Source: Tritonibacter aquimaris (GTDB lineage Bacteria > Pseudomonadota > Alphaproteobacteria > Rhodobacterales > Rhodobacteraceae). Taken from it: DNA of 64,000 nucleotides. Position numbers and translations under genes: made by a program. Location of the stretch: positions 1 through 64,000 of the forward strand of contig NZ_WIXK01000001.1 in NCBI RefSeq assembly GCF_009617595.1. The letters run 5' to 3'. This document shows, piece by piece, positions 45,874 to 55,998 of this stretch (positions are counted from its first letter, which is position 1; each line of letters begins with the position of its first letter). The notes beneath the pieces are model-generated. The model did not search any database and was not told where the DNA came from. It was given only the letters and a program-made list of their open reading frames with translations.

Positions 45874-46447
45874 CTTGGATCTCTCAGTTCCGGTCTTTTA
45901 GTCGGCTGCGCGTAGGGAGTGCGTTTATCGCGCATTTGTTTCATGCTGCTTCACGCGGGGCAAGCCCGACGCAGCGATCTGTGTCGCAATTCACGCCCGG
46001 TAGCGCTCCCGCGCGTTTCAGACATTCAAAGAATGCCCGCCCCCCTTGGGCATAGCGCCGCGCAAGCGCGGCGTGCGCCTGTTGCAGCTGTGGCGCACCC
46101 GCACATGGCAAAAGCTCTTTGCGATCTGCACAAGCCGCCGCGCAGCGCGCGGCCAGGCCCAACGCCTGAATTTGCATCTTTGATGCAAAGGGCAGGGGGC
46201 GGGAGCGCTTCGCCTGAGCCCAATTTGATCGGCGCATTTTGAATGACCCGTGCAGGCCACGCCGTCCAATTTGCCCTCTCATGCAGAGTAGTCTGGTTCG
46301 GTTCGGGCTGGCCTGGTTTGGCTGGTCCGGTTTGATCTGACACAGTGCGGTCTCATCCAACCTAGGTCCTCTGACCCAGCGCAGAAACACCCAGCTTAAA
46401 TACATCCTGCGCAGGCTTAACCCGCGCAGGGCAGTCATATCTTGCGA
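45874..46447. other. Intergenic region between cobT and pepP
   Basis: 574 GC-rich bases. Open frames exist on both strands but none resembles a known protein. It contains an inverted repeat (46171-46189) and a stretch (about 46288-46332) made almost only of G, T and C on the plus strand. The pepP promoter must lie in its left part, on the minus strand. Confidence 0.5.
46171..46189. repeat. Short inverted repeat in the cobT-pepP gap
   Basis: TTTGCATC and GATGCAAA (eight perfect pairs) around a three-base loop TTT. It is followed by a G-rich run and no U-run on either side, so a terminator is unlikely. It could be part of a dispersed repeat or an RNA structure. Confidence 0.5.
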
Positions 46448-48322
46448 TCAGCCGACCCTGCGCATGCCCATCACACGGGCGCGGGCGCGGGGGTCGCTGT
46501 CAAACAGCGCTGCAAGCTGTTCGGTCATCGCACCGGCCAGCTGCTCCACATCGGTGATGGTGACGGCGCGATCATAGTAGCGCGTCACATCATGGCCGAT
46601 GCCGATCGCCAAAAGTTCCACCTGCTTGCGCCGTTCCACCATGGCAATCACATCGCGCAGGTGTTTTTCCAGATAGTTCGCCGGGTTCACCGAGAGAGTG
46701 GAATCATCCACGGGCGCCCCATCGGAAATCACCATCAGGATCTTGCGCGCTTCTGAACGGTGGATCATCCGGCGGTGCGCCCATTCCAGCGCCTCGCCAT
46801 CGATGTTTTCCTTCAAAAGCCCTTCTTTCATCATCAGGCCCAGATTGTTCCGGGTCCGCCGCATTGGTGCATCGGCGGATTTATAGATGATATGGCGCAG
46901 ATCATTCAGCCGGCCGGGTTGTTGTGGGCGGCCTTCGTTCAGCCAGGCCTCACGCGCCTGGCCACCTTTCCATGCGCGGGTGGTAAAGCCGAGGATTTCC
47001 ACCTTTACATTGCAGCGTTCCAATGTGCGCGCGAGAACATCGGCGCAGATCGCTGCAATGGAAATCGGCCGTCCCCGCATGGAACCGGAATTGTCCAAAA
47101 GCAGCGTCACCACGGTGTCGCGAAACTCGGTGTCGCGCTCCATCTTGAACGACAGCGGCGTTGTGGGGTTGGCGACAACCCGCGCCAGACGGCCCGCATC
47201 CAGAATGCCTTCTTCTAGGTCAAACTCCCAGGAGCGGTTCTGCTGCGCCTGCAGACGGCGCTGCAATTTGTTGGCAAGGCGGCTCACCGCGCCTTTCAGT
47301 GGCTCAAGCTGCTGGTCAAGATAGGCGCGCAGCCGTTCAAGCTCTTGTGGCTCTGCCAGATCTTCGGCGGCGATTTCCTCATCATGGCTGTCAAGGAACA
47401 CCTTATAGCCGGGATCCGCCTCAGAGACCGGCGGCGCAGGCGGCTCTAGTGGTGCTTCGCCTTCGGGGATTTCGGTTTCATCTGCCAGTTCCTCATCTGC
47501 CATGTCGTCCATGGAGACCTGGGCCTGGCTTTCATCCTGCTGCTGTTCCTGTTGCTGTTCAGGCGTGGCGTCGGCGTCTTCTTCCTGCTCGTCCTGACCG
47601 GAGGAATCGGGATCCTGTTCCTCTTCCGGGGTCTCTTCTGCCGATTCCTCATCGTCTTCGTTGCTGCGCTCATCCGGGTCTTCACCCAGCTGGTCGCCAT
47701 AGCCAAGATCGGTGATCATCTTGCGGGCAAATTTGGCAAAGGCCGCCTGATCCGCAAGGGTTTCATCGAGGTTTTCCAGCGTGTCGCCAGCCTGCGATTC
47801 AATAAAACCGCGCCACAGCTCCATCACATTGGCCGCGGCTGCGGGCAAAGGGCGACCTGTGGCAAGATGACGGATCAGATAGCCAGCCGAGGCCGCAAGC
47901 GGTGCTTCGGCGGAGGTTTTGACCTGATCAAAGCCTTTGCGCAGCGCCTCATGGGTGATTTTCACGTCAATGTTTGACGCGGTGCCGGGCATGTATTTTG
48001 CCCCCATCACCTCACAGCGGGCGGTCTCCATCGCCTCATAAAGGTCGCGCGCAATATCACCCGGCGGTGCATATCTGGCGTGCACCTCGGTATTGTGAAA
48101 CTTGTGTTTCAGCGCCAGCGCATCAGCAGTGCCACGCGCCAAAAGCACCTCATCGCGGGTCATCCGGCGTGAGACCTGCGGCAGGCGCATGGTGTCACCC
48201 GAAAGCCCAGAGGGATCGACCGTGTAGTTGACCGAAAGCTCTGCATCATCGGCCATGACCTTGGTGGCTTGGGCCAAGGCTTTTTTGAACGGATCAGCCG
48301 GGTTGTCGTTTGGTTTACTCAT
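46448..48322 (-). CDS. cobT: Aerobic cobaltochelatase subunit CobT
   Basis: 624 residues. With CobN and CobS it inserts cobalt into hydrogenobyrinate a,c-diamide in the aerobic B12 pathway. The N-terminal CobT domain (to about 225) leads to a very acidic, Gln-rich linker (about 225-300), then a von Willebrand A domain with a complete [15 protein letters not shown] and [13 protein letters not shown]. The start overlaps the stop of the upstream racemase-like gene (ATGA), so translation is coupled. cobN is not in the window. Confidence 0.96.
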   Translation of the reverse strand: MSKPNDNPADPFKKALAQATKVMADDAELSVNYTVDPSGLSGDTMRLPQVSRRMTRDEVLLARGTADALALKHKFHNTEVHARYAPPGDIARDLYEAMETARCEVMGAKYMPGTASNIDVKITHEALRKGFDQVKTSAEAPLAASAGYLIRHLATGRPLPAAAANVMELWRGFIESQAGDTLENLDETLADQAAFAKFARKMITDLGYGDQLGEDPDERSNEDDEESAEETPEEEQDPDSSGQDEQEEDADATPEQQQEQQQDESQAQVSMDDMADEELADETEIPEGEAPLEPPAPPVSEADPGYKVFLDSHDEEIAAEDLAEPQELERLRAYLDQQLEPLKGAVSRLANKLQRRLQAQQNRSWEFDLEEGILDAGRLARVVANPTTPLSFKMERDTEFRDTVVTLLLDNSGSMRGRPISIAAICADVLARTLERCNVKVEILGFTTRAWKGGQAREAWLNEGRPQQPGRLNDLRHIIYKSADAPMRRTRNNLGLMMKEGLLKENIDGEALEWAHRRMIHRSEARKILMVISDGAPVDDSTLSVNPANYLEKHLRDVIAMVERRKQVELLAIGIGHDVTRYYDRAVTITDVEQLAGAMTEQLAALFDSDPRARARVMGMRRVG

Positions 48323-49020
48323 GTCTTCATAGCCACTTCATCAAGGCTTCTGCGACCGCATGCGAGATCTGCCAGAACCGTCACATGCACATCCAGCGCA
48401 TCTATTACTTTATAGCCAGGATCTTGTCCGTCAAAGGCGAGGTTCAGATCTGTGCCTGCCAGCACAATCGCATCCACCCCGTGATCCTCGATCATGCGAC
48501 GGCCCGCATCCAGCAGCTCTGCCCGCTGCGCTGGGGTACATTGCCCTGCAACCGCGATCTCCTGATAGGTCTGACCAAGCGTTTCGATCTCATCATCCAG
48601 CGCCACCGCCTGGGTTTGCTGCAACTGCCCATAAATACGTGTGCGCATCACCACCCGCGTGCCCAAAAGGCCAATTTTGCTGATGTTTTCACCGGCAAAA
48701 AAACCATCCAAAGGCGTAACACCAGAAACAATCGGAAGCGACGACAGTGCGGCCATCTCATCGATGCAATAGTGCGCGCCCAAGGAGGTGAGCGCGACAC
48801 AATCGCAGCCCGCACCTTTCAACTGGTCAATCTGACGGGCAAAAATCTCTGCCTGCGGGGCACGATCATCCGCCAGATTGTTGCGGATCAAGGTTTGGAT
48901 ATCGCCATGGCTGATGGTGAGATTAAGCTCTGCGCCAAGCGCGTCTACCGCAGCTGTGAGCCGCTGATAATACACAATCGTTGCCGCTACGCCGATCCCG
49001 CCAATCAGGCCAATATGCAT
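48319..49020 (-). CDS. Asp/Glu racemase-fold protein lacking both catalytic cysteines
   Basis: 233 residues with the fold of the aspartate/glutamate racemase superfamily: [18 protein letters not shown] at the start, then [13 protein letters not shown], and [14 protein letters not shown]. In true racemases the two cysteines sit in CNTxH and GCTE motifs. Here the first reads SLGAH (Ser79, with His83 kept) and the second AGTD (Gly189), so normal two-base racemisation is not expected. It lies between cobS and cobT, 16 bases after cobS and overlapping cobT, which ties its expression to cobaltochelatase. Function unknown. Confidence 0.85.
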   Translation of the reverse strand: MHIGLIGGIGVAATIVYYQRLTAAVDALGAELNLTISHGDIQTLIRNNLADDRAPQAEIFARQIDQLKGAGCDCVALTSLGAHYCIDEMAALSSLPIVSGVTPLDGFFAGENISKIGLLGTRVVMRTRIYGQLQQTQAVALDDEIETLGQTYQEIAVAGQCTPAQRAELLDAGRRMIEDHGVDAIVLAGTDLNLAFDGQDPGYKVIDALDVHVTVLADLACGRRSLDEVAMKT

Positions 49021-49036
49021 ATCCTATATCCTTGTT

Positions 49037-50023
49037 TTAGCCCAGGCTCACACTGGCCGCGCTTTCGGGCAGTTCCTCGTCAAAGCAGCGCTGGTAGAAT
49101 TCCGCTACGGTCTGGCGCTCCAGCTCGTCACATTTGTTGAGGAAGCTCAGGCGGAAGGCATAGCCCACATCGCGGAAGATCTCGGCGTTTTGCGCCCAGT
49201 TGATCACGGTGCGCGGGCTCATCACGGTCGACAGTTCGCCGTTCATGAACGCGGTCCGGGTCAGATCCGCAACTGTCACCATATGCGAGATCTTCTCGCG
49301 GCCCTCAGAAGTGTTGTAATGCGGCGCTTTTGACAGGATGATCGCGGCTTCGGCGTCGTGGCTGAGATAGTTCAGCGTCGACACCAGCGACCAGCGGTCC
49401 ATCTGGGCCTGGTTGATCTGCTGGGTGCCGTGATAGAGCCCGGTAGTATCGCCAAGACCAACGGTGTTTGCGGTGGCAAACAGGCGGAAATGCGGGTTAG
49501 GCGTGATGATTTCGTTCTGGTCCAGCAGCGTCAGCTTGCCGTCATGCTCCAGCACCCGCTGGATCACAAACATAACATCGGCGCGGCCCGCATCATATTC
49601 ATCAAACACAATCGCAACCGGGTTGCGCAGCGCCCAGGGCAGGATGCCTTCGTGGAATTCAGTTACCTGTTTGCCGTCGCGCAGTTTGATCGCGTCTTTA
49701 CCAATCAGGTCGATACGGGAAATGTGGCTATCAAGGTTTACCCGCACCGATGGCCAGTTCAGACGTGCCGCAACCTGTTCGATATGGGTGGATTTACCTG
49801 TGCCGTGGTAGCCTTGGATCATCACGCGGCGATTGTGGCTAAAGCCGGCCAGAATGGCGAGCGTGGTATCGGGATCGAATTTATAGGTGGGATCGATTTC
49901 GGGCACGCGGCTGGAGCTTTCGGCAAAGCCCTTGATGGTCATATCCGTATCGATGCCAAAAGTGTCGCGAACCGAAATCACTTCGGTTGGTTTTGCAGTG
50001 CTGTCCAGAAATCCGTCGCTCAT
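49037..50023 (-). CDS. cobS: Aerobic cobaltochelatase subunit CobS
   Basis: A 328-residue AAA+ ATPase (MoxR/chelatase I group) that forms the hexameric motor with CobT. Walker A is GYHGTGKST, Walker B VFDEYDAG, with sensor segment [12 protein letters not shown] and [22 protein letters not shown] near the end. The N-terminal [17 protein letters not shown] is typical. First gene of the cobS-racemase-cobT unit; no cobalamin riboswitch was found in its 200-base leader. Confidence 0.97.
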   Translation of the reverse strand: MSDGFLDSTAKPTEVISVRDTFGIDTDMTIKGFAESSSRVPEIDPTYKFDPDTTLAILAGFSHNRRVMIQGYHGTGKSTHIEQVAARLNWPSVRVNLDSHISRIDLIGKDAIKLRDGKQVTEFHEGILPWALRNPVAIVFDEYDAGRADVMFVIQRVLEHDGKLTLLDQNEIITPNPHFRLFATANTVGLGDTTGLYHGTQQINQAQMDRWSLVSTLNYLSHDAEAAIILSKAPHYNTSEGREKISHMVTVADLTRTAFMNGELSTVMSPRTVINWAQNAEIFRDVGYAFRLSFLNKCDELERQTVAEFYQRCFDEELPESAASVSLG

Positions 50024-50225
50024 TCCCGTGGTCCTTGTCTCTCTTCACCCGCGTGGGATGATCTGTTCCCGCAGATTGGTGCCCGATCTGGCAAGGGAGA
50101 GCAAGGGGATCAAACGTGCTAATACAATGGAATGTTAATTTACCTAGGGGAGGTTGCAAATTTGATGGTTTTCCGGCGCAGATGACCTACGCCAGAAAGC
50201 TTCGTATAGGGGCAAAAGCTGCTAT

Positions 50226-50837
50226 TTACAGCGCCGCTTTGATGGAGCGATGGGCCAGAACCAGGCTGCGCTCGTCGACAAAACGTGGGGTCGATTTCAT
50301 GTATTCGGCAAAGGCGCGGCCATAACCTTTCAAGAGCCAGCGTTCCTCGTTCAGCACAAACAGGAAATACAGCGCAAACAGCGTTGCAGCAAAGCCCAGC
50401 GTGATCAATGAGCCCGAGGTAATGCCAAGTCCCACAGTCGCCAGCACCGATGTCACATATTGCGGATTGCGCGAATAGGCATACATGCCGCCGGTCACCA
50501 GCCCTTCGCTTTCGCAATAGGTATTGTCGAGCCCCAGAAACCGGTAGCCCCAGAGCGTGATGCCAAAGGCCACCACCATGATCGGCAGCCCGACCAGATA
50601 ACGGGCCCAATGGCCAAAGCCGTTCACAAAGATCTCACAGACCGCAAACACCACGGTGGTGCCGCAGAAAATGCGAAACAGGCCAAAGGCCAGATGGTGA
50701 CGCCAGCCGTCGGAGGCGGGCCAAAGCCCCAGATCCGGGCGTCTGAGGCTCAGCGTCAGATGGCCGCCAAGGGCAACGGCGGAAAGAACGGCAGCCCAGA
50801 GGGCAAATGTGTGGAGGCTGTTGAAAAAATCGGTCAT
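50226..50837 (-). CDS. Membrane methyltransferase of the ICMT/PEMT type
   Basis: 203 residues with five or so hydrophobic segments. The C-terminal half has the phospholipid/isoprenylcysteine methyltransferase signature: GLVTGGMYAYSRNPQYV, then LNEERWLLKGYGRAFAEYMKSTPRFV, where the RNPxY and EE-containing motifs bind S-adenosylmethionine. The substrate is unknown; a membrane lipid or small molecule is likely. It stands alone on the minus strand, 202 bases upstream of cobS. Confidence 0.8.
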   Translation of the reverse strand: MTDFFNSLHTFALWAAVLSAVALGGHLTLSLRRPDLGLWPASDGWRHHLAFGLFRIFCGTTVVFAVCEIFVNGFGHWARYLVGLPIMVVAFGITLWGYRFLGLDNTYCESEGLVTGGMYAYSRNPQYVTSVLATVGLGITSGSLITLGFAATLFALYFLFVLNEERWLLKGYGRAFAEYMKSTPRFVDERSLVLAHRSIKAAL

Positions 50838-51064
50838 CGGTCCTGTCTGCTATCCAGTGGATCTGTCCAGTGTTCTCAGTCGCGCAAAGCGGCAGCGCCC
50901 TGCGGGTTCTGTCGCTCCTACCAAGCGATTGTAACAGAGATTCAGAAGTTTTGAGACAGAGTTGCATCACATGTGCTTGGGCGACACTGAAATCGGGCGC
51001 GGACGGGCGGGCGCACCACCCTGCGCAACCGGGATAAAACCGCCAATGGGGCAGCGCAGACAGC

Positions 51065-51092
51065 AAAAAACCGGCGGGGTTTCCGCCGGTTT
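51065..51092 (-). terminator. Terminator of the J-domain gene
   Basis: CCGGCGG (51071-51077) pairs with CCGCCGG (51083-51089), extended by three A-T pairs. A run of six A on the plus strand (51065-51070) gives the U-tract of minus-strand RNA. Confidence 0.88.
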
Positions 51093-51130
51093 AAATTACA
51101 ACCTGTCAGCAGGGCACACACGCCGCCGTC

Positions 51131-51757
51131 TTATTTGAACGAGCGACTGTCTTTCACCTGATCCCAGGCCCACATGACCTCTTGCAGCTGTTCTTCCTGG
51201 CTGCGGTCACCGCCATTGATATCTGGGTGCAGCACTTTGATCAGCTTCTTGTAGGCCTTGCGGATTTCAGCCTTGGTCCAGTCATCTCTGGCCTCAAGGA
51301 TTTCCAAGGCGCGCCGCTCGGTCGGAGGCAGGCGACGCCCAACAGCGCCACCGCTGCGGCCCGGATTGCGGGTGGCATTGCCGCCCAGAACCTGATGCGG
51401 ATCCTCAATGCCAAGCCGCGCCCAGGCGCGTGCTTCGGGATCGCCCATCGGCTTGGTTTCGCGTTCCCAGACCTTGTCCTTGGAGCGCTGCGCATTCAGT
51501 TCCGCCTCAGTGGTGCCCTCAAAGAAGTTCCACTTCTGATTGTACTCGCGAATACAATCCTGGCAGAACCAGTAAAAATCATCCAAGACATCCGGAGCCT
51601 TGGGGGCACGGAACTGACCGGGTTTTTCGCAATCGGGAGAATCGCAGGTTCTCACCGACGTTTCCGACGCCCCACTTGCGGCGCGACGCCCACGCGGGTT
51701 CTTCTTTTTGGCAGTACTAACGGACATATCGAAACCGAAAGGATCTGACTTACTCAT
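51131..51757 (-). CDS. J-domain (DnaJ-like) co-chaperone
   Basis: 208 residues from ATG 51757. A basic N-terminus and a Cys-bearing middle part (CDSPDCEKPG and FCQDCIREYNQ, two Cys pairs, perhaps a zinc site) precede a C-terminal J-domain (about 145-205: ALEILEARDDWTKAEIRKAYKKLIKVLHPDINGG) with the HPD motif that stimulates DnaK. It is divergent from bolA, a pairing common in this bacterial group. The upstream ATG at 51835 is unlikely. Confidence 0.88.
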   Translation of the reverse strand: MSKSDPFGFDMSVSTAKKKNPRGRRAASGASETSVRTCDSPDCEKPGQFRAPKAPDVLDDFYWFCQDCIREYNQKWNFFEGTTEAELNAQRSKDKVWERETKPMGDPEARAWARLGIEDPHQVLGGNATRNPGRSGGAVGRRLPPTERRALEILEARDDWTKAEIRKAYKKLIKVLHPDINGGDRSQEEQLQEVMWAWDQVKDSRSFK

Positions 51758-51864
51758 TGGGGGCCACCTTCTGGACGCATCTATTCGACTCGGGACCGGC
51801 AGTTTAATGCAAGTATCGTGAGATAGAAGAGGCAAAGCTAAAAAATTATGGAGATCGGCAAAAA

Positions 51865-52119
51865 ATGAACATGCGCGACGAAATCGAATCCCGCCTGGTA
51901 GCGGCGTTTCAACCCCGTGAAATAGAGGTTGTGGACGACAGCAACAGCCATGTCGGCCACGCAGGCCATGACGGCAAAGGCGAAAGTCACTTTAACGTGT
52001 ACATCCGCGCAGACAGCTTCAATGGCAAATCCCGCGTGGCCCAGCACCGGGCGATTCACGCAGCCCTTGGGGATGTGATGGGCCGCATTCACGCGCTGGC
52101 GCTGGATGTGGCAGGCTAG
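51865..52119 (+). CDS. bolA: BolA-family protein
   Basis: 84 residues. The BolA fold is shown by IESRLVAAFQPREIEVVDDSNSH-like opening, the conserved HVGHAGHDGKGESHFNVYI segment with the invariant His that binds Fe-S clusters with monothiol glutaredoxins, and RVAQHRAIHAALGDVMGRIHALAL. It has a role in Fe-S and stress physiology. Confidence 0.93.
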   Translation: MNMRDEIESRLVAAFQPREIEVVDDSNSHVGHAGHDGKGESHFNVYIRADSFNGKSRVAQHRAIHAALGDVMGRIHALALDVAG

Positions 52120-52125
52120 CGGGTT

Positions 52126-52662
52126 TTACTCGTCTTCGCCCTTTTGCTGACGGGCGCGTTTTTGCAGCGCGGCCGTCAGACCAAACACCGGGCTGACCTC
52201 TTCGACGCCATCGTCTTTTAGCATTCTGACGGCCCCAGGGCCGGGCACGGGCTTGGCCTCTGGCGGCGCTTCGGGGTCCCCTGCGGTGGCGGTTTGCTCA
52301 CCCTCTTCCGGCGCGGCTTCGGCAGCTGTCACCGGCGGCTCTGCGCGGCTCTCATCGCTGACGGCGGGCGGAATGTCATCCGTTTGAGCAGGCGGGTCGG
52401 TCCAGTCCAGCGGCAGATCTGATTCCACTACTTTGGCGCGGCGAAAGATCAATACATTGCGCCAGTTGGTGGTGGTGCTGGCAAAGCCCGCGCGCTCTTC
52501 TGAGGGCAAAAGCTCTGCGCGCAGATATTCCCAGCCCTCGGCGGCCAGCTCGTTCAGGGTGAGCTCAATGGAATTGGCAAACCGCGCCTCGGCAGATTTC
52601 ACACCCTTGGCTTTGGTGCCTTTGGCGGGGGCGGGGACAACCTTGTATTCAAATGGGGACAT
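52126..52662 (-). CDS. DUF4177 domain protein with an acidic, Pro-rich tail
   Basis: 178 residues from ATG 52662. The first 70 form DUF4177 (FEYKVVPAPAKG, then ELTLNELAAEGWEYLRAELLPSEER, NVLIFRR), a small fold of unknown function. The rest (about 85-178) is rich in Pro, Glu and Ala and looks disordered, ending in a basic-acidic RARQQKGEDE. Convergent with bolA, seven bases apart. Confidence 0.8.
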   Translation of the reverse strand: MSPFEYKVVPAPAKGTKAKGVKSAEARFANSIELTLNELAAEGWEYLRAELLPSEERAGFASTTTNWRNVLIFRRAKVVESDLPLDWTDPPAQTDDIPPAVSDESRAEPPVTAAEAAPEEGEQTATAGDPEAPPEAKPVPGPGAVRMLKDDGVEEVSPVFGLTAALQKRARQQKGEDE

Positions 52663-52824
52663 CAATTTTCTCCTGAACTGCCCTGAGGTTTAGCGAAAGC
52701 GACAGAGGCGTCAAGTTTTCCCCGCGCTTTGTGCCCCTGTTCGCAAAACGAGCAAGCCCCAGCTTGCGACTGCCGCATCAGTTGTGCAGGGTGATGGTAT
52801 TGGATTTGAGGGATTTGCGCTGCG

Positions 52825-54438
52825 ATGCGGGCGGACGAGATTACGGACATTGAGAGTTTTGAGGCGTGGTTGAGAATGCGTCCTGATCATCTAAGACGGT
52901 CAGATGCTGTTCAGTTGGCAACACGGTGTGCTTTGCGTGCGCTACCAGTATGGTATGAGTATGTTCTGATGTCCCCAGCACAGAGCAATGTTTCCAGAGG
53001 TCTTCCAATACTTCGTGCGTTACTGGTCTCATCCATCGCATTTCGTCACAACTCCGAAACTATATTCGAGTTAGCCAATTCTGCCGCCGAAGCCTCGCTC
53101 AACCTAAGTGCGCATGCCTTTCAGGACAATGCGCCTGAAGCCTCTTGGTGCGCCAGAGCGGCGGGCTCATCGCCGCATCTATCATTTTATGATGAAATGG
53201 ATGCTTGTGACGTCGTTGAGACGGCTTTCAACGCTAACAAAGCAGATGCATTTTGGCTCTTACTTCAAAAAGATATCGATAGGCAGGAAAATGCTGGAGG
53301 TTCACTTGAAACTTCGCTGTGGGAAGAAGAACCCGATTACAACAAAATTTTGTATTTACCCTCCCGTTTGTTGGGCCAAGATCAAAGGTATGAGTTCTGG
53401 GCCCGCTGGTATGAGGCCATCATGGATGGTCACCCTTTGACTGGCGATTGGGAAAGCCATTGGCAGCTCCTCCACGACATTGCGCTGATCCCGGATGAGG
53501 ATTGGCAAAAAGGCGCGGAACATATGGCGGCGCTGATCGAAGAGATTGAAAATGCCAGTACCTACCGCGTCGACCCACAGGTTCGATTGACTGCCGAGCG
53601 GCTTTTGCGCGCCTCGCTTGGGCGTTTCAGTTTCAGCGAAATTCGTCACCTGATGGAAATGTTACCCTTCGCAAATGACCTTAAGGAGCTGAAGAACCAG
53701 GAAATTCTGGAATCATTTCTGGGAGAGGCCGAGGAGGTAACCTGGGAAATCGAACTTTTCCTTTCGGGGCTTAAACGCGAAGAGCTGAAGCTTCAGGGCT
53801 CGGGCGGCGTGTTGACCTGTTTTGAGAGCGCGCTTGAAGAAATTGGAAAAGGAAAGCAGCTCGCGTCCATCAATATTGGTCGGGTGATTGTGTGCGGGGA
53901 GCGGCTTCAGCATTTTTCGACCAACCATGACACGCTTCAGGAATTTGGTTCCTACAGTGACGGGCTAACTGCCGCTGTGCGCTCTCTGCAGGGCCTAACG
54001 TTCAAGTTTTTCTCCGAAGCCATTCTTCGTATGGGGGTTCTCAAAGATATACGTTCGTCCGAAGAAGTGACCTTGGGGGAATTGTTTGCTGATCTTTCGC
54101 GCGGGTTTGATCAAATCAAAACTGACATGCGAGACGATCTCGTTCCCTTGGCACCAGCGGCAATGTCCGTTTTCGATACTTTGTTGGATGAATTGGACGG
54201 GTTGGCGAAAAATGAAGCCGTTTCGGTAAATCCAGCTTACAAGAGCCATCTACGCAAAGAATTTGATTTCAACGCAGCGCTGGTAGCTGTGTCTCTACGG
54301 CTATATCTGGAGCAGTCCAAAAATCTGGGTGTGCCCCTTGCTGAAGTTGCCAAAGGGGTAGCAATCAGCAAAGCAACTACGAGCGTTGAAGGGCTTATCG
54401 CTTGGCTTTTAAAAGCCGCAAATTCCACAGCTAACTAA
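52825..54438 (+). CDS. Uncharacterised protein, paralogue 2 of the family also at 29499
   Basis: 537 residues. Not a known domain to me. It shares with paralogue 1: block 1 ESFEAWLRMRP then RCALRALPVWYEY; block 2 AFWLLLQKD with TSLW; block 3 FWARWYEAIMDG, then WQLLHDIALIPDEDWQKGAEHM. The C-terminal half (about 290-537) is different, mostly helical in look, with FDQIKTDMRDDLVPLAPAAM and SATTSVEGLIAWLLKAA-like end segments. Base composition is more AT-rich than its neighbours, which suggests transfer. It stands alone; GAGGGA lies 12 bases upstream of the ATG. Confidence 0.75.
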   Translation: MRADEITDIESFEAWLRMRPDHLRRSDAVQLATRCALRALPVWYEYVLMSPAQSNVSRGLPILRALLVSSIAFRHNSETIFELANSAAEASLNLSAHAFQDNAPEASWCARAAGSSPHLSFYDEMDACDVVETAFNANKADAFWLLLQKDIDRQENAGGSLETSLWEEEPDYNKILYLPSRLLGQDQRYEFWARWYEAIMDGHPLTGDWESHWQLLHDIALIPDEDWQKGAEHMAALIEEIENASTYRVDPQVRLTAERLLRASLGRFSFSEIRHLMEMLPFANDLKELKNQEILESFLGEAEEVTWEIELFLSGLKREELKLQGSGGVLTCFESALEEIGKGKQLASINIGRVIVCGERLQHFSTNHDTLQEFGSYSDGLTAAVRSLQGLTFKFFSEAILRMGVLKDIRSSEEVTLGELFADLSRGFDQIKTDMRDDLVPLAPAAMSVFDTLLDELDGLAKNEAVSVNPAYKSHLRKEFDFNAALVAVSLRLYLEQSKNLGVPLAEVAKGVAISKATTSVEGLIAWLLKAANSTAN

Positions 54439-54461
54439 AAAAGGCGCCCCGGGGGACGCCT
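54437..54461 (-). terminator. Terminator of gatB, possibly shared with paralogue 2
   Basis: AGGCGCCCC pairs with GGGG-A-CGCCT with a one-base bulge, and AAAAAA on the plus strand (54437-54442) supplies the U-run for minus-strand RNA. It is 23 bases past the gatB stop and overlaps the stop region of the convergent gene. Confidence 0.8.
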
Positions 54462-54483
54462 CTTTGATCTCATGTCACCCGCA

Positions 54484-55998
54484 TCAGCTGCCGAGTTTTT
54501 GCGCAACCAGCTGGTTCACCGCTTTGGGGTTGGCCTTGCCGCCGGTGGCTTTCATCACCTGGCCGACAAACCAGCCTGCCAGTTTGGGGTTTTCCTTGGC
54601 TTTTTCCACCTGCGCCGGGTTGGCGGCGATGATTTCATCAAGCGCCGCTTCAATCGCGCCGGTGTCTGTCACCTGCTTCATGCCGCGCGCTTCAACGATC
54701 TCGGCCGGATCACCGCCCTCAGAATAGACGATTTCAAACAGATCCTTGGCGATCTTGCCGGAAATCGCGTCTGATGCGATCAGATCGATGATGCCACCCA
54801 GTTGGTCAGGGGTGACCGGGCTGTCGGTGATGGATTTGTCTTCGTCCTTTTTCAGACGGCCGAACAATTCGTTGATGACCCAGTTGGCGGCCATCTTGCC
54901 ATCGCGCCCTTTGGCAACCGCTTCAAAATAGGCGGCGGCGGCCACTTCGGCGGTCAAGACCGAAGCGTCATAATCGGTGAGCTTGAAGTCCCCAATAAAA
55001 CGGGCTTTTTTCTCGTCCGGCAGCTCCGGCAGATTGGCGGCAATATCGTCCACCCAGGCCTGTTCGATTTCCAGCGGCAGCAGGTCGGGATCGGGGAAAT
55101 AGCGGTAATCATGCGCTTCTTCTTTGGAACGCATGGAGCGGGTTTCGCCCTTGTCGGGGTCATAAAGCCGGGTTTCCTGCTCGATCTCACCACCGGCTTC
55201 GACAATGGCGATCTGGCGGCGGGCTTCAACGTCGATGGCCTGCTGGATAAACCGCATCGAGTTCATGTTCTTGATCTCGCAGCGGGTGCCCAGATGCGAG
55301 AAATCACCCGTTTCCTGGAATTTCTCATATTGGCCGGGCAGGCAGATCGACACGTTCACATCGGCGCGCAGGTTGCCGTTTTGCATATTGCCGTCGCAGG
55401 TGCCCAGATATTGCAGGATCTGGCGCAGCTTGGCGATATAGGCGGCGGCCTCTTCGGGGCCACGAATATCGGGGCGCGAGACGATCTCCATCAGGCAAAC
55501 GCCGGTGCGGTTCAGGTCAACAAACGACATGTTGGGATCCATGTCGTGCACGGATTTGCCCGCGTCCTGCTCCATGTGGATGCGTTCAACCCGCACGTTG
55601 CGCGCGGTGCCATCGCCCAGTTCCACCAGTACTTCGCCTTCGCCCACAATGGGATGATAGAGCTGCGAAATCTGATAGCCCTGCGGCAGATCCGGGTAGA
55701 AGTAGTTTTTGCGGTCAAAGGCTGACCACAGGTTGATCTCGGCCTTGAGGCCCAGACCGGTGCGCACAGTCTGTTCAACGCAGTATTCATTGATCACAGG
55801 CAGCATGCCGGGCATCGCCGCGTCAACAAAAGCCACGTTTGAATTGGGCTCGGCGCCAAATTTGGTGGACGCGCCTGAGAACAATTTGGCGTTAGAGCTC
55901 ACCTGGGCGTGCACCTCCATGCCGATGACCAGTTCCCAGTCATGCTTGGCGCCCGCGATTACCTTGGGCTTGGGGAGTTCATATGTCAGGTCGAGCAT
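54484..55998 (-). CDS. gatB: Aspartyl/glutamyl-tRNA amidotransferase subunit B
   Basis: 504 residues from ATG 55998 ([13 protein letters not shown]). With GatC and GatA it amidates mischarged Glu-tRNA(Gln) or Asp-tRNA(Asn). Present are [95 protein letters not shown] and the C-terminal YqeY-like tRNA-binding domain. GGAGA is nine bases before this start. gatC and gatA are not adjacent. Confidence 0.97.
   Translation of the reverse strand: MLDLTYELPKPKVIAGAKHDWELVIGMEVHAQVSSNAKLFSGASTKFGAEPNSNVAFVDAAMPGMLPVINEYCVEQTVRTGLGLKAEINLWSAFDRKNYFYPDLPQGYQISQLYHPIVGEGEVLVELGDGTARNVRVERIHMEQDAGKSVHDMDPNMSFVDLNRTGVCLMEIVSRPDIRGPEEAAAYIAKLRQILQYLGTCDGNMQNGNLRADVNVSICLPGQYEKFQETGDFSHLGTRCEIKNMNSMRFIQQAIDVEARRQIAIVEAGGEIEQETRLYDPDKGETRSMRSKEEAHDYRYFPDPDLLPLEIEQAWVDDIAANLPELPDEKKARFIGDFKLTDYDASVLTAEVAAAAYFEAVAKGRDGKMAANWVINELFGRLKKDEDKSITDSPVTPDQLGGIIDLIASDAISGKIAKDLFEIVYSEGGDPAEIVEARGMKQVTDTGAIEAALDEIIAANPAQVEKAKENPKLAGWFVGQVMKATGGKANPKAVNQLVAQKLGS

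Noticed and set aside
45941-46438. A 165-codon minus-strand frame just after cobT
   Set aside because: The product is a mix of Pro/Gln-rich and Cys/Ala-rich text without a domain, and equally open frames exist on the other strand, so coding status cannot be supported.
50024-50225. Cobalamin riboswitch before cobS
   Set aside because: No B12-box-like sequence or extended structure was seen in the 202 bases.
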